A DNA stretch of 64,000 nucleotides from Azophilus sp963663395 (lineage in GTDB: Bacteria; Pseudomonadota; Gammaproteobacteria; Pseudomonadales; Azotimanducaceae): assembly GCA_963663395.1 (NCBI GenBank), contig OY760226.1:5807501-5871500 (forward strand), given 5' to 3'. The position numbers and the translations under genes are program-made. Below the pieces are notes generated by a model. It was not told where the DNA came from. It was given only the letters and a program-made list of their open reading frames with translations, and ran no database searches. This document shows positions 1 through 9,211 of the stretch, in pieces (within the stretch, counting starts at the first letter, position 1; each line of letters opens with the position of its first letter).

Positions 1-1
1 G

Positions 2-289
2 ATTCTGAACCTGGATGCGCGTGCGCACTCCGTTCCGGTAGCGGTTCAACGGGGCAACCTGGTAGGTGCGCAGGGCCAACAGTCGAAAACAATGCTGTGC
101 CTTTTCCGGCGGGGCGACAAATTCGTCAAGATTCGTGCCACAGACGTGGGTGAACTGCCACTGGCGTTATTGGTCGACACGATCGAAGTTCCACCTGAAT
201 CCGGGTTCATGGCGCTGTTACGGGCCGGTGCGAGAGAGCGATCGGCCCGAACGCCGACTCACGAGGCTGATGTGCTTTACGTCGAGTGA
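2..289 (+). CDS. 3' end of an unidentified gene (partial)
   Basis: The frame is open from the first complete codon at base 2 to a TGA at 287-289, so the gene probably starts outside the window. The 95 visible residues are a mix of hydrophobic and charged residues with no low-complexity bias. The stretch around residues 31-60 (KTMLCLFRRGDKFVKIRATD and on) looks like ordinary globular protein. I do not recognise the family. An alternative start at the ATG at 92 would give a 65-residue protein. There is no neighbour evidence on the left side. Confidence 0.35.
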   Translation: MLNLDARAHSVPVAVQRGNLVGAQGQQSKTMLCLFRRGDKFVKIRATDVGELPLALLVDTIEVPPESGFMALLRAGARERSARTPTHEADVLYVE

Positions 290-808
290 CGGGGACCTTC
301 AGAACGCAGAAGACCTCAAGGATTTCGAGCGCTCGATCCGTGGCCACAGCACGGTTCACCCGCCACTCGGCGCGCAAGGTGCTTGTCCGCCCGCCCGGGC
401 ATGGGTGCCAAAAGGAAGGCCACAAGATTGGTGACTTTGCGTAAGGCGAATTGAATTCCGTTCAGGAGCGGCGGCGTCGGCCTTGCAGACCGGGGACGCT
501 GGACGGCGAGGGGCGTTGGCGTTGTAGCCGGAATGATCCCCGTCACTAGGTGGCCAACGGCGGCCAAAGCGGTCGACCGTGCCTTGTGCGTCCCTTTGAG
601 TCGCAGTCCGGTGAGGACGTTTCGCAGGTGGACGGCACCTGCCCTGTTTTCTGAACGCGACCGCCGCAGCCAACGGTTGCAGCGTCGCTCCCGCTCGGTG
701 GCGGCCAAGACCGCACCCGACCTGTTCCGCCCCTCGATTCGGGCACGTCGTGCGATTAGACTGGCCAGCATGTCTCATTCCATATTCCCGAGGCCGGGGA
801 AAGTTCCA
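290..808. other. Non-coding stretch
   Basis: About 520 bases with long open frames on several strands at once, which is expected at this GC content, and no recognisable protein, RNA or repeat. The final part probably holds the control region of the secreted protein that follows. I see no convincing promoter. Confidence 0.4.
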
Positions 809-1312
809 ATGGCCGCAAGTCTCCGTGAAGTGCGGTGTCCCCGTTTCCGCAGCGTCATGGCGCCTGTCTTGGCAATGACGACGGTGACCATCGTCACGTT
901 GGCCGCCACTGCGGCAACGGTTGCATCGGAGGATCCAATGGCTTCGATGCAGCCCGGGGAGGAGCTGGTTCGCATCAGCTGTGCCGCACTGAAGCACCGA
1001 GGTCAGTGCAACTACGTCGGGCAGGAGGTCTATGTTCACAACCTCGTTCCCAATGCCTCGGTCCGGGTGAGTGTCGAAACGCGGCGCCCGCGGTGGTCAA
1101 GCACCGACGACGCGGAATTCGAGCCCGAACGATTCGTGTTCGATCTCGACGCAGGCGACAGCGAGCACGTCGGCTGCACGCGTAGCGATGACTCCTCCCA
1201 CCCGATCTCGCAATTCAGGATCGCGGGTTGTGAGGTGATCTGTCCGCACCGGCAGCGGTTCGGACAGAGTCCGTCACCACAACCCGGCACCCTGGAGGGT
1301 GCCCAACCCTGA
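809..1312 (+). CDS. Secreted cysteine-containing hypothetical protein
   Basis: A 167-residue product from the ATG at 809, which follows a purine-rich GGGGAAAG at 796-803. The ATG at 770 would add 13 residues. The N-terminus is a good Sec signal: a basic stretch (REVRCPRFR), a hydrophobic core rich in A, T, V and M at about residues 16-34, and a likely cleavage near TVAS|ED at residues 35-40. The mature part has several cysteines, among them a C-x8-C pair and a C-terminal group (C-x3-C) that could form disulfides in the periplasm. The family is not recognised. The signal peptide and cysteine pattern argue for a real exported protein. Confidence 0.5.
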   Translation: MAASLREVRCPRFRSVMAPVLAMTTVTIVTLAATAATVASEDPMASMQPGEELVRISCAALKHRGQCNYVGQEVYVHNLVPNASVRVSVETRRPRWSSTDDAEFEPERFVFDLDAGDSEHVGCTRSDDSSHPISQFRIAGCEVICPHRQRFGQSPSPQPGTLEGAQP

Positions 1313-1718
1313 GTAATCCCGGCCGCGCCGGTCTTGACGTGGCGGCTGGTGCCCTGACCATGGCGTGTCGACCGATCTCGTCGGTGAAGATGTCGTCTTC
1401 GACGCGGCCGTCAACCGCCGACTCAAGACGGTTGAGGACGTCGGCTAGGGGCTCACCACCGGCCATAAGCAGCGTGGCGAAACCCTGAAGCGCCTTCTTC
1501 ACCACAACCCGCTTCCTGATCGACGCACGGCCACCGGCCGTGATCTCGCCACCGCATTGGATCAGGTTCTGCGGACCGGGCCGACGGCTGTTCATGGCGC
1601 CATGCCCCTAACCCATCTTTACCAAGAACCCCGTGATTTTCGCCCGATCTTGCCGTGATTGACGGTTTTGGGGTCGGCAACTCGTTGTTTTCCGGTTCCT
1701 GGCGGGGTGGATTGGTTG
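1313..1718. other. Stretch without a supportable gene
   Basis: On the minus strand, 1317-1595 reads as protein-like sequence of about 90 residues without family resemblance and without a clear ribosome site. It may be a gene remnant but cannot be supported. The rest is A/T-richer spacer leading into the insertion sequence. An imperfect palindrome (TTGCCG ... CGGCAA) lies at about 1651-1681. Confidence 0.3.
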
Positions 1719-1731
1719 ATGTAGTGCCATA
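1719..1731 (+). repeat. 13-bp direct repeat flanking the IS (left copy; right copy at 3623-3635)
   Basis: The sequence atgtagtgccata occurs identically at 1719-1731 and 3623-3635, in the same orientation, about 65 bp before and 28 bp after the transposase gene. The bases just outside do not match. Confidence 0.7.
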
Positions 1732-1783
1732 ATAAATAGATTAGTGTTGACATGCGTGGCCGGCCCGGCTACCGTCACCACCC

Positions 1784-3595
1784 ATGTTCATCCGCCGTAC
1801 CCTCACCCGCCGCACCGGCGGCCAGGACTACCACTCCCACCGCCTCGTGCACAGTCAGCGCGACGGCGCCAAGGTCCGCCAGCGCACGTTGTTGAACCTC
1901 GGTAGCGATTTCGACCTGCCCAAAGCGGAATGGCCAGAGCTCTGCCGGCGCATCGACGAGATCTTGAACGGCCAGGCGCCGCTCATCGACGATACGCCGG
2001 CTGCCGTCGAGGAAGAAGCGCAACGGATCGCCGCACAACTGCTGGCCCGCGGCCGGGCGGGGGACGCCGAAGCGGTGCGTGATCCGGTCCATGTGGATGC
2101 GGCGTCGCTCGAGTTGACGCGCCCGCGCAGTGTGGGCGTCGAGCAGGTGGGGCTGTGGGCGGTCGAGCGGTTGGGCCTGATGGAGTTGCTGTCGACCCTG
2201 GGCATCAACGCGTCGCTGTGCACGGCGGCGGTGGCCTCGATCGTGGCGCGGCTGGCGTATCCGGCCTCGGAGCGGGCCACGCACGCCTGGCTGCGCGAGC
2301 GCAGTGCCTTAGGGGAGTTACTGGGTGTGGACTTCGAGACCATGGGGGCGATGCAGTTGTACCGGGCCTCGGATGCCTTGGTGGCACACCGCGAAGCGAT
2401 CGAGGCGCATCTGTTCGACCGTGCCATGGATCTATTCGACCTGACGCCGACGGTGACGCTCTACGATCTGACCAACACCTATTATGAGGGCGATGTAGCG
2501 GATCAGCCCGAGGCGCGGCGGGGTCATTCGAAGGAGAAGCGCAGCGACTGCAAGTTACTCACCCTGGGGCTGGTGCTGGACGGGGGTGGTTTTGTGCGGC
2601 GTTCCCGGGTGTTTGCGGGCAACGTCAAGGAAGACCGGACACTTTCCGGCATGCTGGACGCGCTCGGGGCACCGCCGGGGTCGCGGGTGGTGCTCGACCG
2701 GGGCATCGCCACCGAGCAACAGGTCGACTGGCTGAAGGCGAACGGGTACCGCTACATCGTGGTCTCGCGCGAGCGCAAGCGCCGCTTCGAGCCCGAGGCG
2801 GCACTCGCCCATCGCACCCGCAGCGGCGGGGTGGTGCATCTCGAGAAGGTGGACGATGCCGAGGCGGGCGAGGTGCGCTTGTACTGTTATTCCGAGCAGC
2901 GTGCCGAGAAGGAGCGCGGCATGGCCAAGCGGTTTGCGCAACGCCTGGAGCGGGACCTCGATGCGATCAACGAGGGGCTGTCGCGGCCGCGCACGCAGAA
3001 GAAGCCGGAAAAGATCTGGAAACGCATCGGTCGGCTGGTGGAGAAGAGCCGCGGTGTCGGCCAACACTATGACATCACGGTGGCAACCGACGAGAGCGGC
3101 AAACGGGCCGTGGCGGTGATCTACCGCCGCAACCCGGTGGCCGGGACGATGCTCACCCATCCGGGCGTCTATTGCCTGCGCAGCAACGAGACCGACTGGA
3201 GTGAAGAGCGCCTGTGGCGCACCTTCACCCTGCTCACGGATGTCGAGGCGGTGTTCCGTTCCCTGAAATCCGAACTGGGCCTGCGCCCCATCCATCATCG
3301 CAAGCCGCGCCGTGCCGAGGGTCATCTGTTCATCACGGTGATCGCCTACCAACTGGTCCAGGTGATTCGCACCCGTCTGGCCGAGCGCGGCGACGAGTCC
3401 AACCGCACGGCGAGCTGGACGACGCTCAAACGGATTCTCGGCGGCCGCCAGCGGGTGACCGCAACGTTCAAGCGCGCCGACGGACGCACGCTGCATGTGC
3501 GCAAGGCGACGCGCCCGGAACCGCAGCAGAAGGCCATCCTCGATGCCTTGGGCATCGCCTCCTCAGCCGGGGGGACACACCAGGCGGTCGTCTGA
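1784..3595 (+). CDS. IS1634 family transposase (IS4 superfamily, DDE)
   Basis: A complete 603-residue transposase that cuts and joins the ends of its own element. The N-terminus (MFIRRTLTRRTGGQDYHSHR) and the block YDLTNTYYEG at about residues 227-236 are typical of the IS1634 group. The RNase-H-like DDE core is split by a large insertion. Likely acidic residues sit in YDLTNTYYEG, in VVLDRGIAT (about 304-312) and in the C-terminal block around FRSLKSELGLRPIHHRKPRR (about 491-510). The length fits the family (about 500-620). The ATG at 1784 has no strong ribosome site, as is common in IS elements. A TTGACA hexamer at 1747-1752 could be the -35 of its promoter. Confidence 0.93.
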   Translation: MFIRRTLTRRTGGQDYHSHRLVHSQRDGAKVRQRTLLNLGSDFDLPKAEWPELCRRIDEILNGQAPLIDDTPAAVEEEAQRIAAQLLARGRAGDAEAVRDPVHVDAASLELTRPRSVGVEQVGLWAVERLGLMELLSTLGINASLCTAAVASIVARLAYPASERATHAWLRERSALGELLGVDFETMGAMQLYRASDALVAHREAIEAHLFDRAMDLFDLTPTVTLYDLTNTYYEGDVADQPEARRGHSKEKRSDCKLLTLGLVLDGGGFVRRSRVFAGNVKEDRTLSGMLDALGAPPGSRVVLDRGIATEQQVDWLKANGYRYIVVSRERKRRFEPEAALAHRTRSGGVVHLEKVDDAEAGEVRLYCYSEQRAEKERGMAKRFAQRLERDLDAINEGLSRPRTQKKPEKIWKRIGRLVEKSRGVGQHYDITVATDESGKRAVAVIYRRNPVAGTMLTHPGVYCLRSNETDWSEERLWRTFTLLTDVEAVFRSLKSELGLRPIHHRKPRRAEGHLFITVIAYQLVQVIRTRLAERGDESNRTASWTTLKRILGGRQRVTATFKRADGRTLHVRKATRPEPQQKAILDALGIASSAGGTHQAVV

Positions 3596-3691
3596 GAGGG
3601 GTAACCAGCAAGCGGGGCACGAATGTAGTGCCATACGCGCGATTCGGTCAACCTAAGTTGTTGAGATACAACAGTTTATTTTTTTCGTTGT

Positions 3692-4518
3692 GGAGTCAAG
3701 GGCTGGCGCGCCGACCTTATGTCACGTTTCCAGCCCCTGCTCCCCGAACCCGGCGTGCCGATTTCCGGCACCGGGCTCTCCAGCAGGATCATGCGCCTCG
3801 CACACGGATCGCCGGGGCGAAACGGATACGCAGGTGATCGGTGAATTCCGACATCGTCTACGGATGCTGCACGGCGCCCGCTCTGCGTAGTGTCGCCTGT
3901 CCGGCGAGCCATCGAGCCTGTTCACGCCTCGACAGCATCGAGCCCTTACGGCTCGGCTCCTTCGCTTATGCATGGGATGCTTCCGGAATCCTTGCCCTTT
4001 CGCGGGGTCCAGGCATTGCCACTCCCGCCAGCCTTCTTCCTTCCGACATCGCTCCTCGCCTGAGGCCCCTTTCCTCGACCGGCATTACCCGGCGTCTTCA
4101 GTACTACGAGCCTCTCCGCCACCCTGCCGGCCCGGCCTGCCCCTCGCGGGATTCCGGTTGGTGCGTGCACACCACCGACAGGGTTTCCCGTGTTGCATCC
4201 ATCCCCCTCCTACATGCGTGCCACCGCCAATACCCCGGCGGAACCGGCTGGTGCGTCCGTCGCTCGCTTCCCTGCCGATGGCAGCCTTCCCCGTATTACC
4301 GCCGGGTCGGCTTCCGCATTACCCTTTTCGAGGCCTGCTCAGCGTTCACTCGCGTTGCGGCCCGCATGTTCGCTAAACCGCCCATGGCGGTCCTTTTCTT
4401 CGGAGTGCTTCAGACGATGTCGTTACCTCCTTCGCCCGCTCCGACTGCTACCGGCTGGAGCGACAATTGCCGGGCGGGATTCGCACCCGCTGAGGAATGA
4501 AGCCTTTGCACGGCGCAC
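3692..4518 (-). ncRNA. Group II intron RNA without a reverse transcriptase ORF (remnant or ORF-less intron)
   Basis: On the minus strand, a GTGCG 5' end (4518-4514) starts a structured, ORF-free stretch of about 830 nt that ends in a textbook domain V at 3778-3745. It is followed by a domain VI-like stem in which GGGCTGG pairs with CCAGCCC. The 3' boundary near 3692-3698 is estimated from the closing of that stem. Short frames can be read across the stretch on both strands, but none looks like a protein. Bacterial group II introns usually carry a reverse transcriptase in domain IV, and none is present here, so splicing would need a maturase in trans. A reverse transcriptase fragment from a group II intron is found at 29.7-30.0 kb but is itself broken. 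Confidence 0.65.
3745..3778 (-). ncRNA. Group II intron domain V hairpin
   Basis: Exactly 34 nt. The 5' arm GAGCCCGGUGCCG carries the catalytic AGC triad at positions 2-4. The loop is GAAAU, and the 3' arm is UCGGCACGCCGGGUUCG with the expected 2-nt AC bulge. Nine base pairs (with G-U wobbles) lie below the bulge and four above. This is the most conserved part of group II introns and the main evidence for the larger feature. Confidence 0.8.
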
Positions 4519-5134
4519 GGTAAACTCGGGCTAACTGACGCAGGTCACGGACGACGTTCCACGGCCGCAGTGTGTCGATACCGTTGTCCGGACACTCGGC
4601 GACCCGCCCACGCGCCCGGCGCGGATGCGCTTGTCGTTTGCAGCCGCTCGAGGTCGCGGCAGCGACGCGCGTCCAGCTGGCAGCCGCCCGATCGCCGCTG
4701 CGTCGAAGCCGGCGAACGGACAGGTCCTGCGCCACACCACAACCGGCCCGGGTTGCCGCTGTGCGGCATTGTCGCCACTCCCATGCCGGCCGTTGACACG
4801 CGCAACAGCGGGTCTGCATCGGCCAACGGCGCCAGCGCACACCGGGTGGCCAGTGCCAGCCTCCTCTTCGACAGCCGCGGACCCCATCCTCGATGCGGTC
4901 GAGCACAACCAAACGGGCCACCACTCCCAAGAAAACTGCACGTCGGGTCGTGTGAGCACGAAAATGCAGATCATCGCCGCGGCCCCGGCACCCATTTGTG
5001 CCGATTGCCTGACCATCGAACCGGTGACCAGGACGGCCGCCTACGCCCGTCTGTTGACGGTTCAGCCATCCGTGTTCGAGGGGTTGATCCCGGCGAAGAC
5101 CGATGTGTCAGCTGCAACGAACACAAGAACCGCG
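4519..5134. other. Stretch without a supportable gene
   Basis: About 615 bases upstream (5' side) of the intron on the minus strand. Frames on both strands are open but read as unbiased translation of GC-rich DNA. The minus-strand part next to 4519 would be the intron's 5' exon. I could not identify the interrupted gene. Confidence 0.35.
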
Positions 5135-5443
5135 TCAAGGCGACTCTTTGACCTCGACCGCCACCGGCTCCAATTCCGTTGGCTCCGGCGTACAGAACGC
5201 GCCATGATCCACCTCGGTCCGACCGAACTCCAACCCGGGATAGACCGCCACGCAGAGCGCCCCGGACAGCTGGTAGTCGAACGTAATCATCCAGATGGAC
5301 CATCGCCCGCCGGGTTTGCGCTGGTAGATGCAGGCGCGCCGCCCTTCTTCGGGCGGCTCGACCGCGATGTAGGAACTGTCGTAGCCGATGCGCTCCAACC
5401 CGGCGCAGGCTGTTGCGAGGGCAAAGACTAAGGCATTGACCAC
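5135..5443 (-). CDS. Small lipoprotein-like or secreted hypothetical protein
   Basis: A 102-residue product from a GTG at 5443 with a strong ribosome site (GGGGAGGA, about 8 nt upstream), which sets the start. The N-terminus MVNALVFALATACAG is a short hydrophobic segment ending in a cysteine. This is a loose lipobox, so it may be an outer- or inner-membrane lipoprotein. The rest has three further cysteines and the aromatic-rich block GGRWSIWMITFDYQLSG. The family is not recognised. Its good ribosome site sets it apart from the open frames around it. Confidence 0.6.
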   Translation of the reverse strand: MVNALVFALATACAGLERIGYDSSYIAVEPPEEGRRACIYQRKPGGRWSIWMITFDYQLSGALCVAVYPGLEFGRTEVDHGAFCTPEPTELEPVAVEVKESP

Positions 5444-5850
5444 GATCGCATCCTCCCCATTGAGGCCATCCTATCACCCATCCTGATGGGGCGTTTCGGC
5501 CCCGAACGTTTCGATCCAGACTTGCAAAAGTCGGGCGACGGTCCCCGCTTGGTCTGTCAAGGGGTGCTGCGGTCCAGCCGAGCAGCACAGACTGCGACGG
5601 TCTTGTCCAAGCCCCTCAATGCATCTGCGCCGGCGCGTCGAAGAACAACTTCCCCGGAGGGATTCTCAAGGCGCATGCCCGACTCCTCGTCCGGCCGGTC
5701 CCGCACGGTTCCGCGGGGCGCGGATGACGTCCATCGCCGCCTCGAACGCGCCACGAATGCACCGCTGCCACAAGCCGGCCGTATCCGCCGTGAGGGCTCG
5801 TGCCTGCGCCGCCACACCGACGGGACAGCACGCGCACCGCACACGCCCGC
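5444..5850. other. Spacer between two minus-strand genes
   Basis: About 400 bases. Positions 5451-5458 hold the ribosome site of the small lipoprotein gene. The remainder shows no gene, RNA or repeat that I can support. Confidence 0.4.
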
Positions 5851-6687
5851 TCACCCCTTGACGAAGGCTTCGTACTCCGCTGCAAAATCGGGGTGCCAGC
5901 GCGACAGCGCCGGACGATTCCGGATGATGTCGTCCGCGTTCCATTGGATGCGTCGATTGTCCAGCTCGCGCGGCGTGTCGCCGTCCGGGCAAAGAACGTA
6001 GAAGTCGCCGCGCCCGAGCGACCCGATCATGTAGTCCACCACCTGTTCCGGCGACCAGGCGCCCGCCGATTTCTCGGCGACAAACCGCGCGATCATGTTG
6101 GAGTAGGTGAAACCCGGAACCAGGAGGTGCACGGAAATCGGGCAGTCTCTCCGCTGCCGGAGCGCGTGGGCGAGGCTCTGCGTGTACGCCAGTACGGCCG
6201 CCTTCGAGAGATTGTAGGCGTAGCCGCCCGGGGGATTGGTGATGCCCTGTTTGGAGCCGGTGTTGATGATCGCCACCGACTCGTTTGCCTCGAGCATGGC
6301 AGGCACGAACGCCTGGCATCCATAGATGATGCCCCACAGGTTGACGTCGACCTGTCTTCTCCAGGTCGCCAGGTCTTCCCAGGGATCCGGTCGGCCCAGC
6401 GCGGCACCGGCGTTGTTCATCAGGCAGTGCACGGCACCGAAACGATCGAGAGCGTTGGCCCGCAGTCGTTCGATCTGCCCGGCGTCCGAAACGTCGCAAC
6501 GCAGGGTGGCGAGCGTACCCGGTCGCTTGGGCAATGCACGGATCGCCGCACGGATCGCGGCCTCGTCCCTGTCGGCGACCAGGACGTTCATTCCGGCGTT
6601 CAGAAAACGTCGGGCCGCAGCCAGTCCGATGCCGTTGGCTCCCCCGGTGATGACGGCGGTTTTGTCCGGCTCAAGCCATGGAATCAC
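5851..6687 (-). CDS. SDR family NAD(P)-dependent oxidoreductase
   Basis: A 278-residue cytosolic short-chain dehydrogenase/reductase. The Rossmann motif TGGANGIG is at residues 14-21, NNAG is near residue 91, and the catalytic pair is Y158-x3-K162 (YNLSK), preceded by the serine of NTGSKQG. This is the classical S-Y-K layout. An acidic residue after beta-2 (VADRDE) favours NAD. The start is chosen as GTG at 6687 because AGGAGA lies 9 nt upstream. The ATG at 6717 would add 10 residues without a ribosome site. The C-terminal part (about residues 190-278) is longer than in minimal SDRs. The substrate cannot be told. It is not in an obvious operon. Confidence 0.9.
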   Translation of the reverse strand: MIPWLEPDKTAVITGGANGIGLAAARRFLNAGMNVLVADRDEAAIRAAIRALPKRPGTLATLRCDVSDAGQIERLRANALDRFGAVHCLMNNAGAALGRPDPWEDLATWRRQVDVNLWGIIYGCQAFVPAMLEANESVAIINTGSKQGITNPPGGYAYNLSKAAVLAYTQSLAHALRQRRDCPISVHLLVPGFTYSNMIARFVAEKSAGAWSPEQVVDYMIGSLGRGDFYVLCPDGDTPRELDNRRIQWNADDIIRNRPALSRWHPDFAAEYEAFVKG

Positions 6688-7062
6688 GATGCGTTTCTCC
6701 TGGTTCGTTCTGGCCATGGCCGGGCAACGCCGCGGCCAAGCGCCGCAAACGCACACGTCGTACGCGCGTTTGCGTTCCGAGTCGTCCCGGCACCCACCCG
6801 CCGGACCCAGCAATGGCCGCGGCAACCAAGGGGCCGATCCTCGGGGTTCGGGAAACCCATCCCGACACTGGCGGATGCTGGCCTCCGTTCCTGCCAGCAC
6901 ACGAGGTTGCGATCGTATCAGGTGGGCGCGCGGACGAGAACACGCGCCGTAAAGCAGGCCTCGTCGCCCAACCCCGGGACGGGGAGAAGAGGAATGGCGT
7001 TGGCGCGGCGCGCCCGAGGCCACTGATGATCGGATCGACGACGTCATGGTGGCGTTTGGCGT
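6688..7062. other. Spacer between two minus-strand genes
   Basis: About 375 bases. An open minus-strand frame joins the SDR frame upstream (to 7047), but this part reads as arginine- and serine-rich nonsense and has no ribosome site. I take it as non-coding. Confidence 0.4.
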
Positions 7063-7656
7063 TCAGCCGGGTTCCGGGGCGCTCGCACAGCGTGCTTCGA
7101 GGATGTCGGCGAGCGCCTGGGCGGTAACCGGACCGACCTGCCGGGCACAGACGCGGCCGAAGGAATCGACTCGAAGGACATACGCCTGGTCGGCGTCGTC
7201 GACCGTCGCCAGGGCGCGCCAAAAGACGTCGCCGTGTTCGACGATCCGGTACTTGCCTTGCCTCTCTTTGGGAACGCCGCTGCGGATTGCTCTGCGTATC
7301 ATTCCGCGGACCAGCCGGGGCGTACGGGCCAACACGATGACGTTATAAAACCGCAGGCACCCTCCAGGCACGTGCGATCGGCGGGCCAGGGCCGCGTTGA
7401 GCTGGTGGGTCCAGCCCTCCATTTGCCGGCTGGATCCACGGCCGAAGGCGAGCACCAACACCGCGCCGTCCACCGGATCCAGTTCGATGGGTGCGGCAGC
7501 GCCGTCGAGCGTGCGCGTTGGCTGCGCGGCGATTGATGCCTCAGGGGGTTGGGCAACGGCGACGAGGCTGAACAGACCGATGGCGCAAGCCGCAACGAGG
7601 TGGTCGATCTTCCCTTGAAGACGAACGTCCGCCCAGACCTGCCTATCCGTCGCCAT
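7063..7656 (-). CDS. Secreted thioredoxin-fold-like protein (ATP10/redoxin-like); intact copy of a duplicated gene
   Basis: A 197-residue product from the ATG at 7656, preceded by GGGGTGA. A Sec signal (hydrophobic core LVAACAIGLFSLVAVAQ, residues 21-37) implies export to the periplasm. The mature part has a pattern that recalls ATP10 and YtfJ-like thioredoxin-fold proteins: a beta strand GAVLVLAFGR, then a helix with W (EGWTHQLN), a second strand (YNVIVLAR), an R-rich helix (RGMIRRAIRSG), and a final VLRVDSFGRVC strand. No CxxC redox motif is present, so a thioredoxin reaction is unlikely. The fold assignment is inferred by eye only. A frameshifted paralogue lies at 31201-31750. Confidence 0.65.
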   Translation of the reverse strand: MATDRQVWADVRLQGKIDHLVAACAIGLFSLVAVAQPPEASIAAQPTRTLDGAAAPIELDPVDGAVLVLAFGRGSSRQMEGWTHQLNAALARRSHVPGGCLRFYNVIVLARTPRLVRGMIRRAIRSGVPKERQGKYRIVEHGDVFWRALATVDDADQAYVLRVDSFGRVCARQVGPVTAQALADILEARCASAPEPG

Positions 7657-8176
7657 CGTCACCCCAGTCCAAACCTGCAGTGAGTCGTCGGCGGAAGTCC
7701 CCGGGCCGCCGAGCGGCCCCTGCGCGCGCAAGCATAGCTCAGTTTGTCCGTGCCCATCTCGTCGGGCGATAGGCCGGGGACGGCGGCGTCGGCATACTCG
7801 CGCTTCCGCGCCACGCTCTTCCGGTCCGGATTGATCGGGCGGGTTGGGGACCGGCGTCGTCCGAGTCGGTGTGAGCCGCTGGACGCGTGACGGTCCGGCT
7901 CCGTAGAGAATCTGCTGGGCCGGTCGCCGAGGCGAAGGGTCTCCAGCACGCGCACGCGCCGGGACATCCTCAAGCGCCAGCGACAGCTTCGGCGAATGCG
8001 GGCGCCCGCTCACGTGCCGCGTGGCCGACGTCGAGCCCGGCCGGCGACAGCGCCAACCGCACTGACGTCGAATGACGTTTGGTTGAGGGCTGCCTCGCTT
8101 GACGGAAAGCGTCACCATAAACTATTAAGTGGGCTGTCCACGACACCGGTTGTTCGGGTTGCTCAAGGAGGTCATC
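7657..8176. other. Divergent intergenic region
   Basis: About 520 bases between a minus-strand gene and the plus-strand nitronate monooxygenase. Open frames run across it on both strands without protein character. The only clear signal is the ribosome site AAGGAGGT at 8165-8172 for the next gene. Confidence 0.4.
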
Positions 8177-9196
8177 GTGGGGTCAAGTTCGCAGCCATTG
8201 CCCAGTCAACCGTCGGGTGACGGTGGTGCCTCGCCCGCCGTGAATCTGCCGTTTGATTTCGCCGACCGGCTGAGAATCCCGCTCATCGTGGCGCCGATGT
8301 TCCTGGTGTCCTGCCCGGCGCTGGCCGTCGCCGCCTGCCGGGTCGGCGTCATCGGCACCTTTCCGGCCCATTCCACCAGGACGCGCGAGGACTTTGCCGG
8401 CTGGCTGAAGGAAACCGAGGCCGAGCTGGCGCGAGCCGAGTCCGATGGGAAAGCGCCCGCGCCTTACGCGGTGAATCTGGTGGTGCATCGCAGCAACCTG
8501 CGGATGCGCGGCGACCTGGAACTCTGCGTGGCGCACCGGGTGCCCATCGTCTTGACCTCGAAGGGCGCGCCCATGGAGGTGTTCGACCGCATCCATGCCT
8601 ATGGGGGGGTGGCGTTTCACGACGTGGCCTCGCGGCGGCACGCCGAGAAGGCACTGGAGGCGGGCGCGGACGCCCTCATCGCCGTGTGCGGCGGCGCCGG
8701 TGGCCATACCGGGACCATCAACCCCTTTGCCCTGGTCAACGAAATCCGTGAAATCACCGACAAGCCCATCGTCCTCGCCGGCGGCATGAGCTGCGGCAAG
8801 GACATACTGGCCGCCGAGGCCATGGGTGCGGCGCTGGTTTACATGGGCACCCGGTTCATTGCGACCCACGAGTCGCTGGCGCCGGGCGATTACCACCACG
8901 CGCTCATCGACGGCAGGGCGACCGATATCTACTTTACGGCGGCGCTCGACGGCGCGCCGGCGAATTTTCTGGCGCCGAGTCTGCTTGCGGCCGGAATCGA
9001 TCTGGACAGACTGGCGGTTACGCCGCCGGGGGAGATCGTCAGCCCGACGCGGGCGAAGAAACGCTACAAGGGCATCTGGTCGGCGGGCCACGGCGTCGGC
9101 GCGACCCGGGAAGTGGTGTCGGCCACCGTGCTCTGCGAGCAGATCGTAGCCGAGTACGAGGCGGCCCGGCGGGCTTTCGCCCGCCGGATCGCCTGA
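8177..9196 (+). CDS. Nitronate monooxygenase (2-nitropropane dioxygenase family)
   Basis: A 339-residue FMN-dependent TIM-barrel enzyme of the nitronate monooxygenase / enoyl-reductase-like group. It oxidises alkyl nitronates to carbonyl compounds, or acts as a related FMN oxidoreductase. The start is the GTG at 8177 because AAGGAGGT stands 4-5 nt before it. The frame is open further upstream but without signal. Visible family marks are the N-terminal RIPLIVAPMFLVSCPALAVA, the VCGGAGGHTG block carrying the conserved active-site histidine, and the phosphate-binding VLAGGMSCGKDI and ALVYMGTRFIAT blocks. It lies 15 nt before a CoA-transferase gene in the same direction, so the two probably form one transcript. 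Confidence 0.9.
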   Translation: MGSSSQPLPSQPSGDGGASPAVNLPFDFADRLRIPLIVAPMFLVSCPALAVAACRVGVIGTFPAHSTRTREDFAGWLKETEAELARAESDGKAPAPYAVNLVVHRSNLRMRGDLELCVAHRVPIVLTSKGAPMEVFDRIHAYGGVAFHDVASRRHAEKALEAGADALIAVCGGAGGHTGTINPFALVNEIREITDKPIVLAGGMSCGKDILAAEAMGAALVYMGTRFIATHESLAPGDYHHALIDGRATDIYFTAALDGAPANFLAPSLLAAGIDLDRLAVTPPGEIVSPTRAKKRYKGIWSAGHGVGATREVVSATVLCEQIVAEYEAARRAFARRIA

Positions 9197-9211
9197 ACAG
9201 GGGGCGCCAGC

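Larger units (their letters stand above)
1719..3635 (+). mobile_element. IS1634-type insertion sequence
   Basis: One transposase gene is flanked by identical 13-bp direct copies of atgtagtgccata at 1719-1731 and 3623-3635. No convincing terminal inverted repeats were found, so the element ends are uncertain. The direct copies could be a target duplication or internal to the element's ends. IS1634 itself is known for unusually long target duplications. The transposase frame is intact, so the copy may be active or recently so. Confidence 0.7.

Noticed and set aside
3839..4534. Several plus- and minus-strand open frames of 70-219 codons
   Set aside because: They lie across the group II intron RNA, overlap each other in many frames, and have no ribosome site. 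The RNA structure explains the region better.
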